Shown: positions 40,501-52,346 of the stretch, piece by piece
How the letters are laid out: every line of letters begins with the position of its first letter
Numbering within the stretch: the stretch's first letter is position 1
Source: Prochlorococcus sp. AG-409-O23
GTDB lineage: Bacteria > Cyanobacteriota > Cyanobacteriia > PCC-6307 > Cyanobiaceae
Direction: 5' to 3'
Assembly (NCBI GenBank): GCA_003215355.1
Contig: QCKL01000002.1
Span: 46,531 to 110,530 of the forward strand
DNA: 64,000 nt
The notes under the pieces: generated by a model
The model's input: only the letters and a program-made list of their open reading frames with translations
The model's database searches: none
What the model was told of the DNA's origin: nothing
Made by a program: the position numbers and the translations under genes

Positions 40501-43296
40501 TTAGTCTTCTGCAATAAATAAAAGAGAGTCTGATTCTGAGGCTCCAGGCTTCACTCTTACAGCACGAACACCAGTGAATTGTTCTTCCAGCAACTGAGTA
40601 GCGAGAGGATTCTCAAGTTGCCTTCTAAGGACGCGTCTTAAAGGTCTAGCCCCATATTCAGGCTCGTACCCCTTCAAAGCAAGCTTTTCAACAGCTTCAT
40701 TGTCTACGCGTAGCTCAATTCCTTGCTCGGCCAGAAGTACTGCAAGATCTGCCAATTGGAGTCGAACAATTTGCTGAAGATCTTGTTCTTTAAGAGGACG
40801 AAATCTGATTAACTCATCAATGCGATTAAGGAATTCGGGACGAAATTGTTTCCGTAAGGCCTCATCAATTTGTTGAGCAAGGTTTTGATCTAATGCTTGG
40901 ACGTCACTTTCAAATTGTTGAGAAACTCTTGCTTTTTCAAGGATGGCTCGACTTGCCAGATTGCTTGTCATCACAATTACTGTGTGGCGGAAATCAACAG
41001 TTCGACCTTGGGAGTCGGTTAGTCGACCATCGTCAAGTACTTGAAGAAGCACATTGAATACATCTGGATGAGCTTTCTCAATTTCATCGAGGAGTAAGAC
41101 CGCATAGGGTCGTCTTCTGACTGCTTCAGTTAGTTGGCCACCTTCTTCGTATCCGACATATCCAGGGGGTGCTCCAAGCAGTCTTGCGACTGCGTTTCTT
41201 TCCATGAATTCACTCATATCTAATCTGACTAGTGCCTCTTCTTCGTCGAAGAGGGAGGCAGCTAGTGCTTTTGCTAGCTCAGTTTTTCCAACGCCAGTAG
41301 GGCCCAAAAATAGAAAGGATCCAACTGGCCTTTTGGGGTCCTTCATGCCTGCTCTGGCTCTACGGATTGCTGCAGAAACGGCTTGAACTGCTTCAGATTG
41401 GCCTATCACTCGCTCGCCTAATTCGGCCTCAAGACTCAACAACTTTTGCCTCTCACCAGCCAGAACTCGTTGAACAGGTATGCCTGTCCAACGAGCTACT
41501 ACATCAGCTATATCTTCAGCCTCTACCTGATCTTTCAGAAGTGCTGTCCCTTCAGATTGAGAAGTGGCTAATGTCTCCTCAAGGTCTGAACGACGATGTT
41601 GAACACGATGCAGTTGATCGTATTGCAGTCTTGCGGCTTCTTCTAAATCACCAATGCGCTCGGCCTCAGCAATTGCATTGTGAATATCCTCATCTTGTTG
41701 AAGCAAATCTCGGAGTTCTTCACGCTTAGAGCGCTCAGCATGCCAGCGTTCCAGTAGATCAGATAAATGCTTGGAAGCTATAGCCTGTTCTTTCTGTAGT
41801 TGGACTCTGTCGTTACTGTTGTCTTTTTCATCTGATAGTAAAGCTAGCTCCAAGCTCTTTATCCTTGACTCTGCATCCTCAATGATTTGAGGCTTGGAAG
41901 TTGCCTCCATCTTGAGCTGAGCAGCAGCTTCGTCGATCAGGTCTATCGCCTTGTCAGGCAGACAACGATCACTGATGTAGCGGTCAGCCAAACGATTAGC
42001 CGCTCTTACCGCTTCATCTGTAATGGTTACACCATGGTGAAGTTCATATCGCTCTTTGAGCCCTTGCAAAATCTCTACGCTTAATTCAAGACTTGGCTCT
42101 TTGATTAACACCTGTTGAAACAGTCGATTAAGGGCCTGGTCTTTCTCAACAGTTCTTCGATAATTCTCTGAAGTTGTTGCACCTATGCAGCGAAGATCGC
42201 CACGAGTAAGCAAAGGCTTTAACAAGCTACCTGCATCCATGCTTGGACGATCCGTATTGACCACTGTGTGCAATTCATCTATGAAAAGAACCACCCCGGC
42301 GTCTGGATCACTCACTTCTGTAAGAACTGAGCGAAAACGCTCCTCGAATTGGCCTCGAAATTTAGCTCCTGCAATAAGAGCACCTATGTCTAGAGCTACT
42401 AATTTCAGTCCTTTGAGAGAATCTGGCACTTCTCCAGTGACTATTCGCTGCGCTAACAATTCAGCAATAGCAGTTTTGCCTACACCAGGAGCACCGATTA
42501 ATACAGGATTGTTTTTCCCCCTGCGGGATAAGACTTTGATTAATCGACGTATCTCCGGATCTCTCCCAATGACAGGGTCTAATTGTCCAGCTTCCGCTGC
42601 AGCGGTGAGATCGCGCCCGAAAGTATCTATCGCTTTGGGCTCTTCTGGTTGAAGCTGTAATGGGATAGGTTCAATTGAATTAAAGGGGTCGCGGTTCGAA
42701 TCAGTTTGTTTTGCGAGGGGAGGGGAGGAAGTCTTTACTAGTGACGAAGTACTAGAGGATGTGCTAATTGCCAGGTTGTTACTTGAAGCTTTTTGAAAGC
42801 TTTCCTCGGTTCGCCGAGCAGTAGTTGTTGGAAGTCGTCTTAATTCAGCCTCAAGCCGTTCAATTGGTAAACCAAGTTGTTCAAATAGTTCAGCTCCGAT
42901 TCGGTTGTCTCTACCTAGAGCGAAAAGAAGATGGGATACCTCTATTAGACGAGATCCCCACCTACCTCGGAAGCGTTCGGCTGTTTCAAGAAGGTCTTCA
43001 AGATCGTCGCCAATGTACAAATCACCTCCACGTGACATGGGTTGTTCTGCAAGAAAACTTTCAAGTCGATCCAGTAGAAGCGAATGATTTATTGGTAGAC
43101 CTTCAACAAAATTCGAGTAAGTCTGATCAGTGAAGAGCAGCTGAAGCAGGTGCTCTACATCCAGTTGCCCATGTTTCCATCTCCTGGCGACGTCTTGGCC
43201 ACCCACTAAGAGATTCCATGCATCGTCACTAAAACGATCAGGATCGTTTGTAAGGCTTCCTTGCATGGAGTCAGCGTTAGCAGTCTCAAAGGACAT
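40501..43296 (-). CDS. clpB2: ClpB-type AAA+ chaperone (second paralogue type)
   Basis: Two AAA modules GAPGVGKTAIAE and GPTGVGKTELAKALA, ClpB middle coiled coil, C-terminal D2 domain; divergent N-domain. Confidence 0.9.
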   Translation of the reverse strand: MSFETANADSMQGSLTNDPDRFSDDAWNLLVGGQDVARRWKHGQLDVEHLLQLLFTDQTYSNFVEGLPINHSLLLDRLESFLAEQPMSRGGDLYIGDDLEDLLETAERFRGRWGSRLIEVSHLLFALGRDNRIGAELFEQLGLPIERLEAELRRLPTTTARRTEESFQKASSNNLAISTSSSTSSLVKTSSPPLAKQTDSNRDPFNSIEPIPLQLQPEEPKAIDTFGRDLTAAAEAGQLDPVIGRDPEIRRLIKVLSRRGKNNPVLIGAPGVGKTAIAELLAQRIVTGEVPDSLKGLKLVALDIGALIAGAKFRGQFEERFRSVLTEVSDPDAGVVLFIDELHTVVNTDRPSMDAGSLLKPLLTRGDLRCIGATTSENYRRTVEKDQALNRLFQQVLIKEPSLELSVEILQGLKERYELHHGVTITDEAVRAANRLADRYISDRCLPDKAIDLIDEAAAQLKMEATSKPQIIEDAESRIKSLELALLSDEKDNSNDRVQLQKEQAIASKHLSDLLERWHAERSKREELRDLLQQDEDIHNAIAEAERIGDLEEAARLQYDQLHRVQHRRSDLEETLATSQSEGTALLKDQVEAEDIADVVARWTGIPVQRVLAGERQKLLSLEAELGERVIGQSEAVQAVSAAIRRARAGMKDPKRPVGSFLFLGPTGVGKTELAKALAASLFDEEEALVRLDMSEFMERNAVARLLGAPPGYVGYEEGGQLTEAVRRRPYAVLLLDEIEKAHPDVFNVLLQVLDDGRLTDSQGRTVDFRHTVIVMTSNLASRAILEKARVSQQFESDVQALDQNLAQQIDEALRKQFRPEFLNRIDELIRFRPLKEQDLQQIVRLQLADLAVLLAEQGIELRVDNEAVEKLALKGYEPEYGARPLRRVLRRQLENPLATQLLEEQFTGVRAVRVKPGASESDSLLFIAED

Positions 43297-43301
43297 GGTT
43301 G

Positions 43302-43703
43302 TTAGACCGATTTATTGCGAGAGGCCATTTCAATTAGCTCAATTTTGTACCCATCTGGGTCTTTGACAAAAGCAATTATTGTGTTGCCGTGCTTCATAGG
43401 GCCTGGTTGTCTGATTATTAGGCCACCGCTATCAGCAATTGCCTTGCAAGTTGCGTAAATATTGTCCACTCCCAAGGCGATATGGCCGTAGCCCTCACCA
43501 AGATCGTAGTGGTCTTGATCCCAATTATGGGTTAATTCCAATACGGCACTTTCGCTTTCGAGGCCGTAACCAACAAATGCCAGTGTGAAACGTCCAGAGG
43601 GATAATCCTTGCGCCTAAGTAGTTGCATCCCTAGGACCTCGGTATAAAACCACAGGGATTTATCTAGGTCTCCTACTCGAATCATCGTGTGCAGTATTCG
43701 CAT
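43302..43703 (-). CDS. gloA: Lactoylglutathione lyase (glyoxalase I)
   Basis: [59 protein letters not shown]. Confidence 0.95.
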   Translation of the reverse strand: MRILHTMIRVGDLDKSLWFYTEVLGMQLLRRKDYPSGRFTLAFVGYGLESESAVLELTHNWDQDHYDLGEGYGHIALGVDNIYATCKAIADSGGLIIRQPGPMKHGNTIIAFVKDPDGYKIELIEMASRNKSV

Positions 43704-43779
43704 CTGTGACTTTTTAGTGAACTTGTACAAGTAAGTTCATTCTGGGTGCAGATGCGTTCTCTTTCAGTTTCTGAAATAG

Positions 43780-45147
<1,368 letters not shown>

Positions 45148-45177
45148 AATAAAGGATATTTATTGACTGCTTACTTA

Positions 45178-46857
45178 TTAATTCTTCCTTGGGATTCGAT
45201 CTATACGCGCATCTCTTGACATCTTTACTTGTAGCTTTATCCAACTTAATCCTATTGGGAGAGCTGCAAGGATTGGTAGGAAAGCCCATGAAGGTTGATT
45301 ACTCGTTCTCAGAAGCGCAGCTGCAATTCCAAGAGACCCAAGCAAAACTGACTGGCTCATTGCTTGCTGGGCATTAACCATTCGGCGAAGTTGTCTATCA
45401 GACTCCCCCATGCGAATTTGTAATTGCAAGTCACCTTGTTCAAGCTTCTCCAGGCTCTCGTCTAAGCGCTTTGGAAGTCCAACTGCCTTGCTACCAATTG
45501 CACCTACTTGACGTCCGATCTCATTGATTAAATCATTTGGATTGGAACCACTTGAAGTCATGAGTGGAAGGAGGTATGGCTGGGCTATAGCCATCAAATT
45601 AAAGCTTGGATCAAGACTTCTTCCCACCCCTTCAAAAGTTGATAGAGCCCTAATTACAAATATCAGTTCAACGGGGAGTCGAAACGGTTCCCCATAGACC
45701 AGGTCATAAATATCCCCTGAAAGCTTTTCGATGATATTTCCTTTGAAGGGTGGGGTTAATGCTTCTTTCAACATGATGCGCACAAGTCGGCGAACTGGCC
45801 CTAGATCTATGCCTTCATTGATCAGGCCTGCATCTTTAAATTCCTCAACTAGTGCTCGAGCATCTCTTGCCGCAGCTGCACGGACCATCGAACCTAATCT
45901 CTTCCGTAGACCATCAGAGATCAATCCCATCATCCCAAAGTCGTAGTAAATAAGTGCTCCATCACTTGCTACAGCTAGGTTCCCAGGGTGAGGGTCAGCA
46001 TGGAAAAAACCAAAATATACAAGTTGTTGAAGGTAGCTTGCTGCCCCAATTTCTGCTACTGCTGATGGATCTATGCCTTTGTCCATCAAGGCTTCTAGAT
46101 CATTAATTTTGATTCCTGGTAGATAGTCAAGACATAGAACTCTTTTAGTACTTAGCTCCCATATCACTCCTGGGATACGAATACTTGGATTGTCCAAAAA
46201 TTGTTGTCGGAATCTTGCTGCATATTGCGCTTCTATCTGAAAGTCCAGTTCGCGAAGTAATACCCGTCGACACTCTCTAGCCATAGCAACCCAGTCGCGT
46301 CCTTGACTCCAGTTGGGATTCTTTTGAAGTACCGAAGCAACTTGTTGCAATATCTCGAGGTCTAGGCGAAAAAGTTTTTCAAGTTTTGGACGCTGGATTT
46401 TTAGAACAACTTGACGACCACTTCTTAAGATCGCTCTATGAACTTGGGCTAAAGAAGCCGCACCAAGGGGCCTTTCATCAATATCAATGATTTCTGCGCA
46501 TCTTGAACCTAGTTCTTGCTCAAGTAGTGTTTGAGCCTTTTGAAAACTGAAGGGCGGAACCCTATCTTGCAAACCTGCAAGTTCTATAACCCACCCTGCA
46601 GGAAGCACGTCTGGTCTGGCGGATAGCAGCTGGCCAAGCTTGATGAAAGCAGAGCCGAGTTCAATAAATTCTTTAGTGAGCCATTTTGCTCTAAGCCTTT
46701 GTCTTGCATTGAGCTGTTCTTTTATAGGGCCTTTTGGATATGTCCAAGATTGAGAGTCCCACCAAAGGATCAATAAGAGTTTTATGACTAAAGACCAAAT
46801 GCGAAAGGCACGTATCCCTCTTCTTAAAAGATCTAGCTGTGTAGGCAAAGCCATCAA
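45178..46857 (-). CDS. ABC1/UbiB atypical kinase family protein
   Basis: FIKLGQLLSARPDVLP, PLGAASLAQVHRA, VLKIQRP, GFFHADPHPGNLAV, DFGMMG. Confidence 0.93.
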   Translation of the reverse strand: MMALPTQLDLLRRGIRAFRIWSLVIKLLLILWWDSQSWTYPKGPIKEQLNARQRLRAKWLTKEFIELGSAFIKLGQLLSARPDVLPAGWVIELAGLQDRVPPFSFQKAQTLLEQELGSRCAEIIDIDERPLGAASLAQVHRAILRSGRQVVLKIQRPKLEKLFRLDLEILQQVASVLQKNPNWSQGRDWVAMARECRRVLLRELDFQIEAQYAARFRQQFLDNPSIRIPGVIWELSTKRVLCLDYLPGIKINDLEALMDKGIDPSAVAEIGAASYLQQLVYFGFFHADPHPGNLAVASDGALIYYDFGMMGLISDGLRKRLGSMVRAAAARDARALVEEFKDAGLINEGIDLGPVRRLVRIMLKEALTPPFKGNIIEKLSGDIYDLVYGEPFRLPVELIFVIRALSTFEGVGRSLDPSFNLMAIAQPYLLPLMTSSGSNPNDLINEIGRQVGAIGSKAVGLPKRLDESLEKLEQGDLQLQIRMGESDRQLRRMVNAQQAMSQSVLLGSLGIAAALLRTSNQPSWAFLPILAALPIGLSWIKLQVKMSRDARIDRIPRKN

Positions 46858-47168
46858 TGCATTGCCTCGAGCTTGCTCCCTATCTCGGCAACTTTTGCTC
46901 GCAGGAGATCAATTTTTTCTTGAGTTTGAAAACTTTTAGAACCTTCTTCTTGTGGTTCAACATCTATTCCTTTCTCTTCATCCTCTTTGTCTAGCCTCTC
47001 AGCTTCTTCAATAACCTCTTCTTGAAAAAGGTTCCATTCCTTTTGAAGTTTTTCAGGAGTTTCTCTTGCGATCGCTTTTAGCTCGGCTGCGGCATTGACC
47101 AGCCGTTCCTCTATACGTGCACCCAAACGATTGAGCGCTGCTTTGATCAAGTTGTCAGAAGGGCTCAT
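46854..47168 (-). CDS. Hypothetical protein (104 aa, helical)
   Basis: Overlaps the ABC1 kinase start by 4 nt, same strand; charged helical composition. Confidence 0.75.
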   Translation of the reverse strand: MSPSDNLIKAALNRLGARIEERLVNAAAELKAIARETPEKLQKEWNLFQEEVIEEAERLDKEDEEKGIDVEPQEEGSKSFQTQEKIDLLRAKVAEIGSKLEAMH

Positions 47169-47210
47169 TTTCTATTTCAGCGGATTCAATCTTTGGCAAG
47201 ATATTTTTCC

Positions 47211-47789
47211 TTAGGAAGGGTCAGGTAACTTCTGGAAGATTTTATTGAAAGTTTTTGGAGAGAAAATTTCTTCTCGGCTTTCAGGTGGAATTTGAGGAGT
47301 GCTCAATCGCATTAATCCTGACTCAAGTTTCAACCAAGATTGCTCGACCTTTACTCCTAAATTAGTGTCTAGTGCCTCTAAGGCCTTTTGAATTTCTTTT
47401 TCTTTTGTTGCATATAAGGCCCTGAGTTCCTTGCTTTCTGTTTCGGCTTTGCGCTGAGCTTCGAGCTTGGCTTGTGTTTCGGCTTTGCGCTGAGCTTCGA
47501 GCTTGGCTTCTTGTAGAGCTATATCGGCTAAAAGGCTTGATTTGGTGGAACCATTTTTCGCCCTAAGACTTCTTAAAGAACTGCCTGGGAAAGGCTGTTG
47601 ATATTGAAATAACTCAATAGTTGGCTCTTTCCAGTTGTTGTGAAGAATCAACAGCCTTTGCGTTACTCCATATCCAGTTGCCAAGCAACCCCCTGCTACC
47701 AGTGGAGCTAACCAATAGCCAGAAGGTTTTTTGAGTTTTCTCTCTTCCCCTTTGGGAGATCCCACTGGCGCGGTAGAGCATTTGTTCAC
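47211..47789 (-). CDS. Hypothetical membrane-anchored coiled-coil protein with internal repeat
   Basis: N-terminal TM-like WLAPLVAGGCLATGYGV; AKLEAQRKAETQAKLEAQRKAETE repeat. Confidence 0.7.
   Translation of the reverse strand: MNKCSTAPVGSPKGEERKLKKPSGYWLAPLVAGGCLATGYGVTQRLLILHNNWKEPTIELFQYQQPFPGSSLRSLRAKNGSTKSSLLADIALQEAKLEAQRKAETQAKLEAQRKAETESKELRALYATKEKEIQKALEALDTNLGVKVEQSWLKLESGLMRLSTPQIPPESREEIFSPKTFNKIFQKLPDPS
47441..47509. repeat. Two-copy 36-bp tandem repeat inside CDS
   Basis: tttcggctttgcgctgagcttcgagcttggcttgtg at 47441 repeated from 47477 (first 33 nt identical). Confidence 0.95.
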
Positions 47790-48013
47790 GAGTCTGTCAG
47801 CACTCTTAAGCGAGTTTGATCTTTGAAATCCTTTAAGGATCTAGTTATGAGTCTGGAAATTTGAGAATTCCCCCCCCTTTTTCACTAAAGTCCTAAAAAG
47901 CGTTCTTTACGAAGTTCAGCTCCAATTAGGTTGTTTTGCAATCATTGGGCTTCCCCTGAGCTTCATATGCTTCTTAAGGCAGAAGTGAACACCTTGAAGG
48001 AGATCCAAATCCA

Positions 48014-48970
48014 TTGGAAACTATCGAATCAGATGTAGTGATCGTTGGAGGTGGGCCTGCAGGTTGTACCTGTGCGCTCTATGCCTCAAGGGCTGACTTG
48101 AAAACGGTCATTCTGGATAAAAATCCCTCTGTTGGGGCGTTGGCAATTACCCATCAGATTGCGAATTATCCTGGAGTCTCAACTGAGATGAGTGGTGAGG
48201 CTTTGCTCACATTGATGAGGGATCAGGCTGTCCAGTACGGGACTGACTATCGCCGAGCTCAAGTTTTTGGTGTAGATGTTAGTGGTGACTGGAAAACGGT
48301 TTTTACACCTGAAGGGACGTTTAAGGCACGTGCGCTTGTTCTGGCAAGTGGTGCAATGGGACGTCCGGCGTCATTTAAGGGGGAAGCTGATTTCCTCGGG
48401 CGGGGTGTCAGCTATTGCGCCACTTGTGATGGGGCCTTCTACAAAGGTAGAGAGGTCGCGGTTGTTGGTGTCAATAAAGAAGCCATCGAGGAGGCCCAAG
48501 TACTTACGAAGTTTGCATCCACTGTGCATTGGATTACTTCAAATGACCCAAAGAAAGACGATGCTCATGCTCAAGGCTTGCTAGCTAGCCCAAACGTGCA
48601 GCATTGGAGTCAGACAAGACTGATGCTGATAGAAGGTAATGAGTCAGGAGTTACTGGAATAAGATTGAAGTCTCGTTCTAAAGATAATGAAGAAGGATTG
48701 ACTGTAGAAGGTGTTTTTGTATACATGAGCGGCTCAAAGCCAATAACTGACTTTTTAGGTGAGCAAGTTGCTCTTAAAGAAGATGGAGGAGTTGTTGTAG
48801 ATGATTTCATGGCTACAACATCTGAGGGGGTTTGGGCTATTGGAGATATAAGAAATACCCCTTTTAAACAAGCAGTAGTTGCAGCTTCTGATGGATGTAT
48901 TGCAGCAATGTCTATAGATCGCTTTTTGAATAGCAGGAAAGTAATTAGAGTTGACTGGGTTCACTCCTAA
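48014..48970 (+). CDS. trxB: Thioredoxin reductase-like flavoprotein
   Basis: VVIVGGGPAGCTCALYASRADL, YCATCDGAFYKG redox CxxC, VWAIGDIRNTPFKQAVVAASDGCIAA. Start codon appears non-ATG (~48014 TTG) or nearby. Confidence 0.9.
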   Translation: METIESDVVIVGGGPAGCTCALYASRADLKTVILDKNPSVGALAITHQIANYPGVSTEMSGEALLTLMRDQAVQYGTDYRRAQVFGVDVSGDWKTVFTPEGTFKARALVLASGAMGRPASFKGEADFLGRGVSYCATCDGAFYKGREVAVVGVNKEAIEEAQVLTKFASTVHWITSNDPKKDDAHAQGLLASPNVQHWSQTRLMLIEGNESGVTGIRLKSRSKDNEEGLTVEGVFVYMSGSKPITDFLGEQVALKEDGGVVVDDFMATTSEGVWAIGDIRNTPFKQAVVAASDGCIAAMSIDRFLNSRKVIRVDWVHS

Positions 48971-49039
48971 ACAGGAAATCTTTTTAACCTCATTCAGCTA
49001 TTTTTTGACCACTAAGAACAATTAGAATAGAGAAATTAG

Positions 49040-49321
49040 TTACAGTGGTGTTGCTTCGGATACATACGCAACACCTCCATAATAATTAAGAAGTGGCTCG
49101 ACATTTTTTTTGATCTTCTGCAATAACTCCTCTTCACAAAAAATAATTACGTGTGCATTAGCTCCTAAGCCAGTAAATTCCATATCTTCTGAGACAACTC
49201 TTTCTGGGCCTCTACCAGTAACATGCTTCATGACTGTGTAGCCAGGAACCTGAGCTTTCTCAAGGGACTCGAGCATCGCGTCCAACTCGCGTTCGCCAAA
49301 GATAAGGTCCAGACGCTTCAT
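49040..49321 (-). CDS. sbtB: PII-like carbon-signalling protein SbtB
   Basis: 93-aa PII-like protein (GYTVMKHVTGRGPERVVSEDMEFTGLGANAHVIIFC) directly downstream of an SbtA homologue. Confidence 0.8.
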   Translation of the reverse strand: MKRLDLIFGERELDAMLESLEKAQVPGYTVMKHVTGRGPERVVSEDMEFTGLGANAHVIIFCEEELLQKIKKNVEPLLNYYGGVAYVSEATPL

Positions 49322-49325
49322 TTAT

Positions 49326-50318
49326 TTATGCTGCAAGAGGAATCAATTTATTTACTAGTCCCATATACAAAGGTATTCCAATAACAATGTTGAACGGGAA
49401 AGTCAGCCCAAGTGTAGTTGATATGTAATAACTAGATTTTGCTTCCGGGACTGTCATTCTCATTGCAGCTGGAACAGCAAGGTAAGACGCACTTGCGCAA
49501 AGTACAACAAACAACAATGCATTGCCTGGCCCTAATCCAAGTGCTTTTGCTACAAGAACACCCAAAAATGCATTCAGCAGAGGCATCGCTATTGCAAATC
49601 CAATGAGAAATGATCCAGCCTTTTTTAAGCTTGGAAGTCTTTGTGCTGCAACTATTCCCATGTCTAGGAGGAAGAAGCACTCCGCACCATAAAATAATTT
49701 CCCTGTAAATGGCTGCATTTTTTCTACTGCAGCAGGATTATTTGCTGTCATGAAGCCAATTACAAGGCTTCCAACTAGAAGGTAAGCAGAACCATTTAAA
49801 ATAGCCTCATGAAATATTTCCCTTAATCGCATTCTTTTAGATTGGGCTCTTGATCTTGGAGCGGCAAACTTGACTAGTAGAAGGCCCACAATAATTGCTG
49901 GCGATTCCATGAGGGCTAGAGCTGCGACCATAAAGCCGTCAAAATCTATGTTTTGGTTCTCTAAGAAGCTCTCTGCTGTAATAAACGTCACTGCACTTAT
50001 GGATCCATAAGCAGCTGCAATTGCTGCTGAATTAAAAACATTTAGCTTTAGGCGGAGAATTACAAAGCAAATCAGTGGGATTAGGAGAGACATGCAAACT
50101 GCTGCTCCTACTGTTGGGATTACAAGGCCTCCTAAACCACTTCTTTGAAGCTCTAGTCCCCCTTTGAAACCTATAGCTAAGAGAAGGTATAGAGAAAAAA
50201 GCTTTGGAAGTGGAGCTGGTATTTCAAGATCAGACCTTACAAAAACAGCAATTGTTCCCAGGAAGAAGAAAAGGACTGGAGGTGTTAATACATTTTGAAG
50301 GATGAGACTGGTTTCCAT
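49326..50318 (-). CDS. sbtA: Sodium-dependent bicarbonate transporter SbtA family
   Basis: Multi-TM protein with FRSD-like 'VRSDLEIPAPLPKLFSLYLLLAIGFKGG' and 'LLDMGIVAAQRL'; paired with sbtB. Confidence 0.87.
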   Translation of the reverse strand: METSLILQNVLTPPVLFFFLGTIAVFVRSDLEIPAPLPKLFSLYLLLAIGFKGGLELQRSGLGGLVIPTVGAAVCMSLLIPLICFVILRLKLNVFNSAAIAAAYGSISAVTFITAESFLENQNIDFDGFMVAALALMESPAIIVGLLLVKFAAPRSRAQSKRMRLREIFHEAILNGSAYLLVGSLVIGFMTANNPAAVEKMQPFTGKLFYGAECFFLLDMGIVAAQRLPSLKKAGSFLIGFAIAMPLLNAFLGVLVAKALGLGPGNALLFVVLCASASYLAVPAAMRMTVPEAKSSYYISTTLGLTFPFNIVIGIPLYMGLVNKLIPLAA

Positions 50319-50384
50319 TGCACCTCCTTCGATTAGTTGATTACTGTTTTGATCTGAGTCATAGGCTTGTAGATAGTCATAAGG

Positions 50385-52067
50385 CTAGGTATTTAGCTCT
50401 CTTATTGCTGTTTCAAGAGCTTCTTTCCTGCTATCAATTAGACAATTTACTCCAAATTTAGATAGTCGATCTCTTACTCGACCACTTGCACCTGCTACAT
50501 AAGCTGTGCGGGAATTTGTGATTGCTTCTTGGACCATGTCCTCAAGAGCAAGTGTTGCTGTAACTCCTAATCTTGGGACATCAGTGATATCAAGTATCAG
50601 GACTTTGTAATTTCGGACGAGCATCATTCGCTCTGTAATTCCTTTGGCTGCTCCAAAACTCAGTGGTCCTTTTAACCGAAATAACATTACTTCCCCTCCG
50701 CAACGATCTAATAATTCTTGCTCTTCTGGAGGTAAAGGGATGTCGGAACCCGAAGTTGAATCTCCAAATGGATTATCAGCCTCCATTCCCTCTAATTGTG
50801 TCTGCGTTATTGAATCAATTGTGAGCATATTTGCAATAAACACTCCTACCAATACAGCCCAAATTAGATCCCAAAAAACTGTCATCAAAAGAACGCTGTA
50901 CATAACTGCAGCGGTCTTTAGTGAAAGCTTATGAGCTCTCCTAAGGAAACCCCAATCAATAATATCTAGGCCAACCTTGATAAGGATTCCTGCTAAGAGG
51001 GCTGTCGGAATTTCCGCAGCCAGAGGGCCTGCACCTAGCAAGACCAACAGCAGAACTATGGAATGAACCATTCCAGAAATTGGCGTCCTACCGCCAGATT
51101 TGATATTGATTACTGTTCGCATCGTGGCGCCTGCTCCAGGTAGTCCTGTGAGCAGGCCTGCAAGGCTGTTGCCCAGTCCTTGACCTATTAGTTCTCTGTC
51201 TGAGTTGTGACGTGTTTGTGAAATGTTGTCAGCAACAAGTGAAGTAAGCAACGAGTCAATTGCGCCTAATACTGCAAGTACTAATCCAGCTTTAAATATG
51301 ACAGTGGAATGTTGATTCCAGTTGGGCATAGTGAAGGCAAGCCCTCCTTCTGGAATTGCGCCAATACGTGGTAAAGGATCTAGTCCGCGAGCTTGAAGTG
51401 CTGCATCGCCAAAGAGAATTACTGATAGAGGAGTGACTATTAATAAAGCCAGCAGAGGGGAAGGGAGCCATTGACTGATGCGCCTAGGAGTTAGGAACAC
51501 AATCGCTAGGGTCATGACAGCTACTGCCACTGCAGCCCCGTTAGGTTCAAAATTTGCAGTGAGAGTTTTCAGTGATTCGATTACACCACCTCTAGTACTT
51601 ATTCCTAGGAGTGGACCAAGCTGTAGGGCAAGAATGATTACCCCAATCCCTGACATGAAGCCAGAAACCACCGAATAAGGAACCAACGTGATGTATTTCC
51701 CAAGCCTTAGGACACCAAATAGGACTTGAAATAGTCCACCAATTACAACAGCAGCCATGACCAGTGGCAAAATTTCTCCTGCACCTAGATCTCTAGAGAC
51801 TCCTACTGCTGCCAGGCTTGCTACAACACCAGCCACCGTGACACTCATTGGCCCAGTAGGACCACTGACCTGTGCAGGAGTACCTCCAAACAAAGCAGCA
51901 ATGAATCCAACAACTACTGCCCCATACAGTCCGTAGATGGCCCCGCCTGGCCCTAAGGCTGCATTGCCGAAAGCTAAGGCAAGTGGTAATGCGACAACTG
52001 CGGCTGTAATGCCGCCAAGGACATCTCCTCTAAGGTTTTTGAGGTGGAAACCATGGATTAAGGCCAC
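50385..52067 (-). CDS. SulP-family anion permease with STAS domain (BicA-like)
   Basis: NLRGDVLGGITAAVVALPLALAFG, TPAQVSGPTGPMSV, STAS 'GPLSFGAAKGITERM...VLILDITDVPRLGVTATLALEDM'. Confidence 0.9.
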   Translation of the reverse strand: MALIHGFHLKNLRGDVLGGITAAVVALPLALAFGNAALGPGGAIYGLYGAVVVGFIAALFGGTPAQVSGPTGPMSVTVAGVVASLAAVGVSRDLGAGEILPLVMAAVVIGGLFQVLFGVLRLGKYITLVPYSVVSGFMSGIGVIILALQLGPLLGISTRGGVIESLKTLTANFEPNGAAVAVAVMTLAIVFLTPRRISQWLPSPLLALLIVTPLSVILFGDAALQARGLDPLPRIGAIPEGGLAFTMPNWNQHSTVIFKAGLVLAVLGAIDSLLTSLVADNISQTRHNSDRELIGQGLGNSLAGLLTGLPGAGATMRTVINIKSGGRTPISGMVHSIVLLLVLLGAGPLAAEIPTALLAGILIKVGLDIIDWGFLRRAHKLSLKTAAVMYSVLLMTVFWDLIWAVLVGVFIANMLTIDSITQTQLEGMEADNPFGDSTSGSDIPLPPEEQELLDRCGGEVMLFRLKGPLSFGAAKGITERMMLVRNYKVLILDITDVPRLGVTATLALEDMVQEAITNSRTAYVAGASGRVRDRLSKFGVNCLIDSRKEALETAIRELNT

Positions 52068-52346
52068 TTAGCGCTCTCCATTCAGCGACTATTTTTAAAA
52101 GCCTATATGTCGATGGGTATTTTTTAAATGCTCGCTTCAAATTGGAGGATTGACCAGCTTCATTCAATATTGGAAGTTCACTTGTGCATTACTGGCAAGT
52201 TGTATTTTTGGGTTCAATGAAAACATGAATAAAATTTTAAAAGTTCAGCTTTTTAGACCGTTCGGGGTTCCCTACATATTTGAAGAGTCAGTACTTGATT
52301 GGAACTGGGAGACTACATGTGATGTGGTTTGCACCTAAGCAACTGT

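Noticed and set aside
42185-42652. 155-aa plus-strand ORF antisense to clpB2
   Set aside because: Shadow ORF opposite a strongly supported ClpB gene.
47068-47075. GCGATCGC (HIP1-like octamer)
   Set aside because: A single occurrence noticed, inside a CDS; no enrichment, so not meaningful here.
47870-47877. Run of eight C in the spacer upstream of trxB
   Set aside because: Intergenic homopolymer with no evidence of phase variation; could be ordinary or a sequencing issue.
52150-52338. 62-aa plus-strand ORF between sulP and dnaJ
   Set aside because: No recognisable family and an atypical composition; more likely promoter region of dnaJ.
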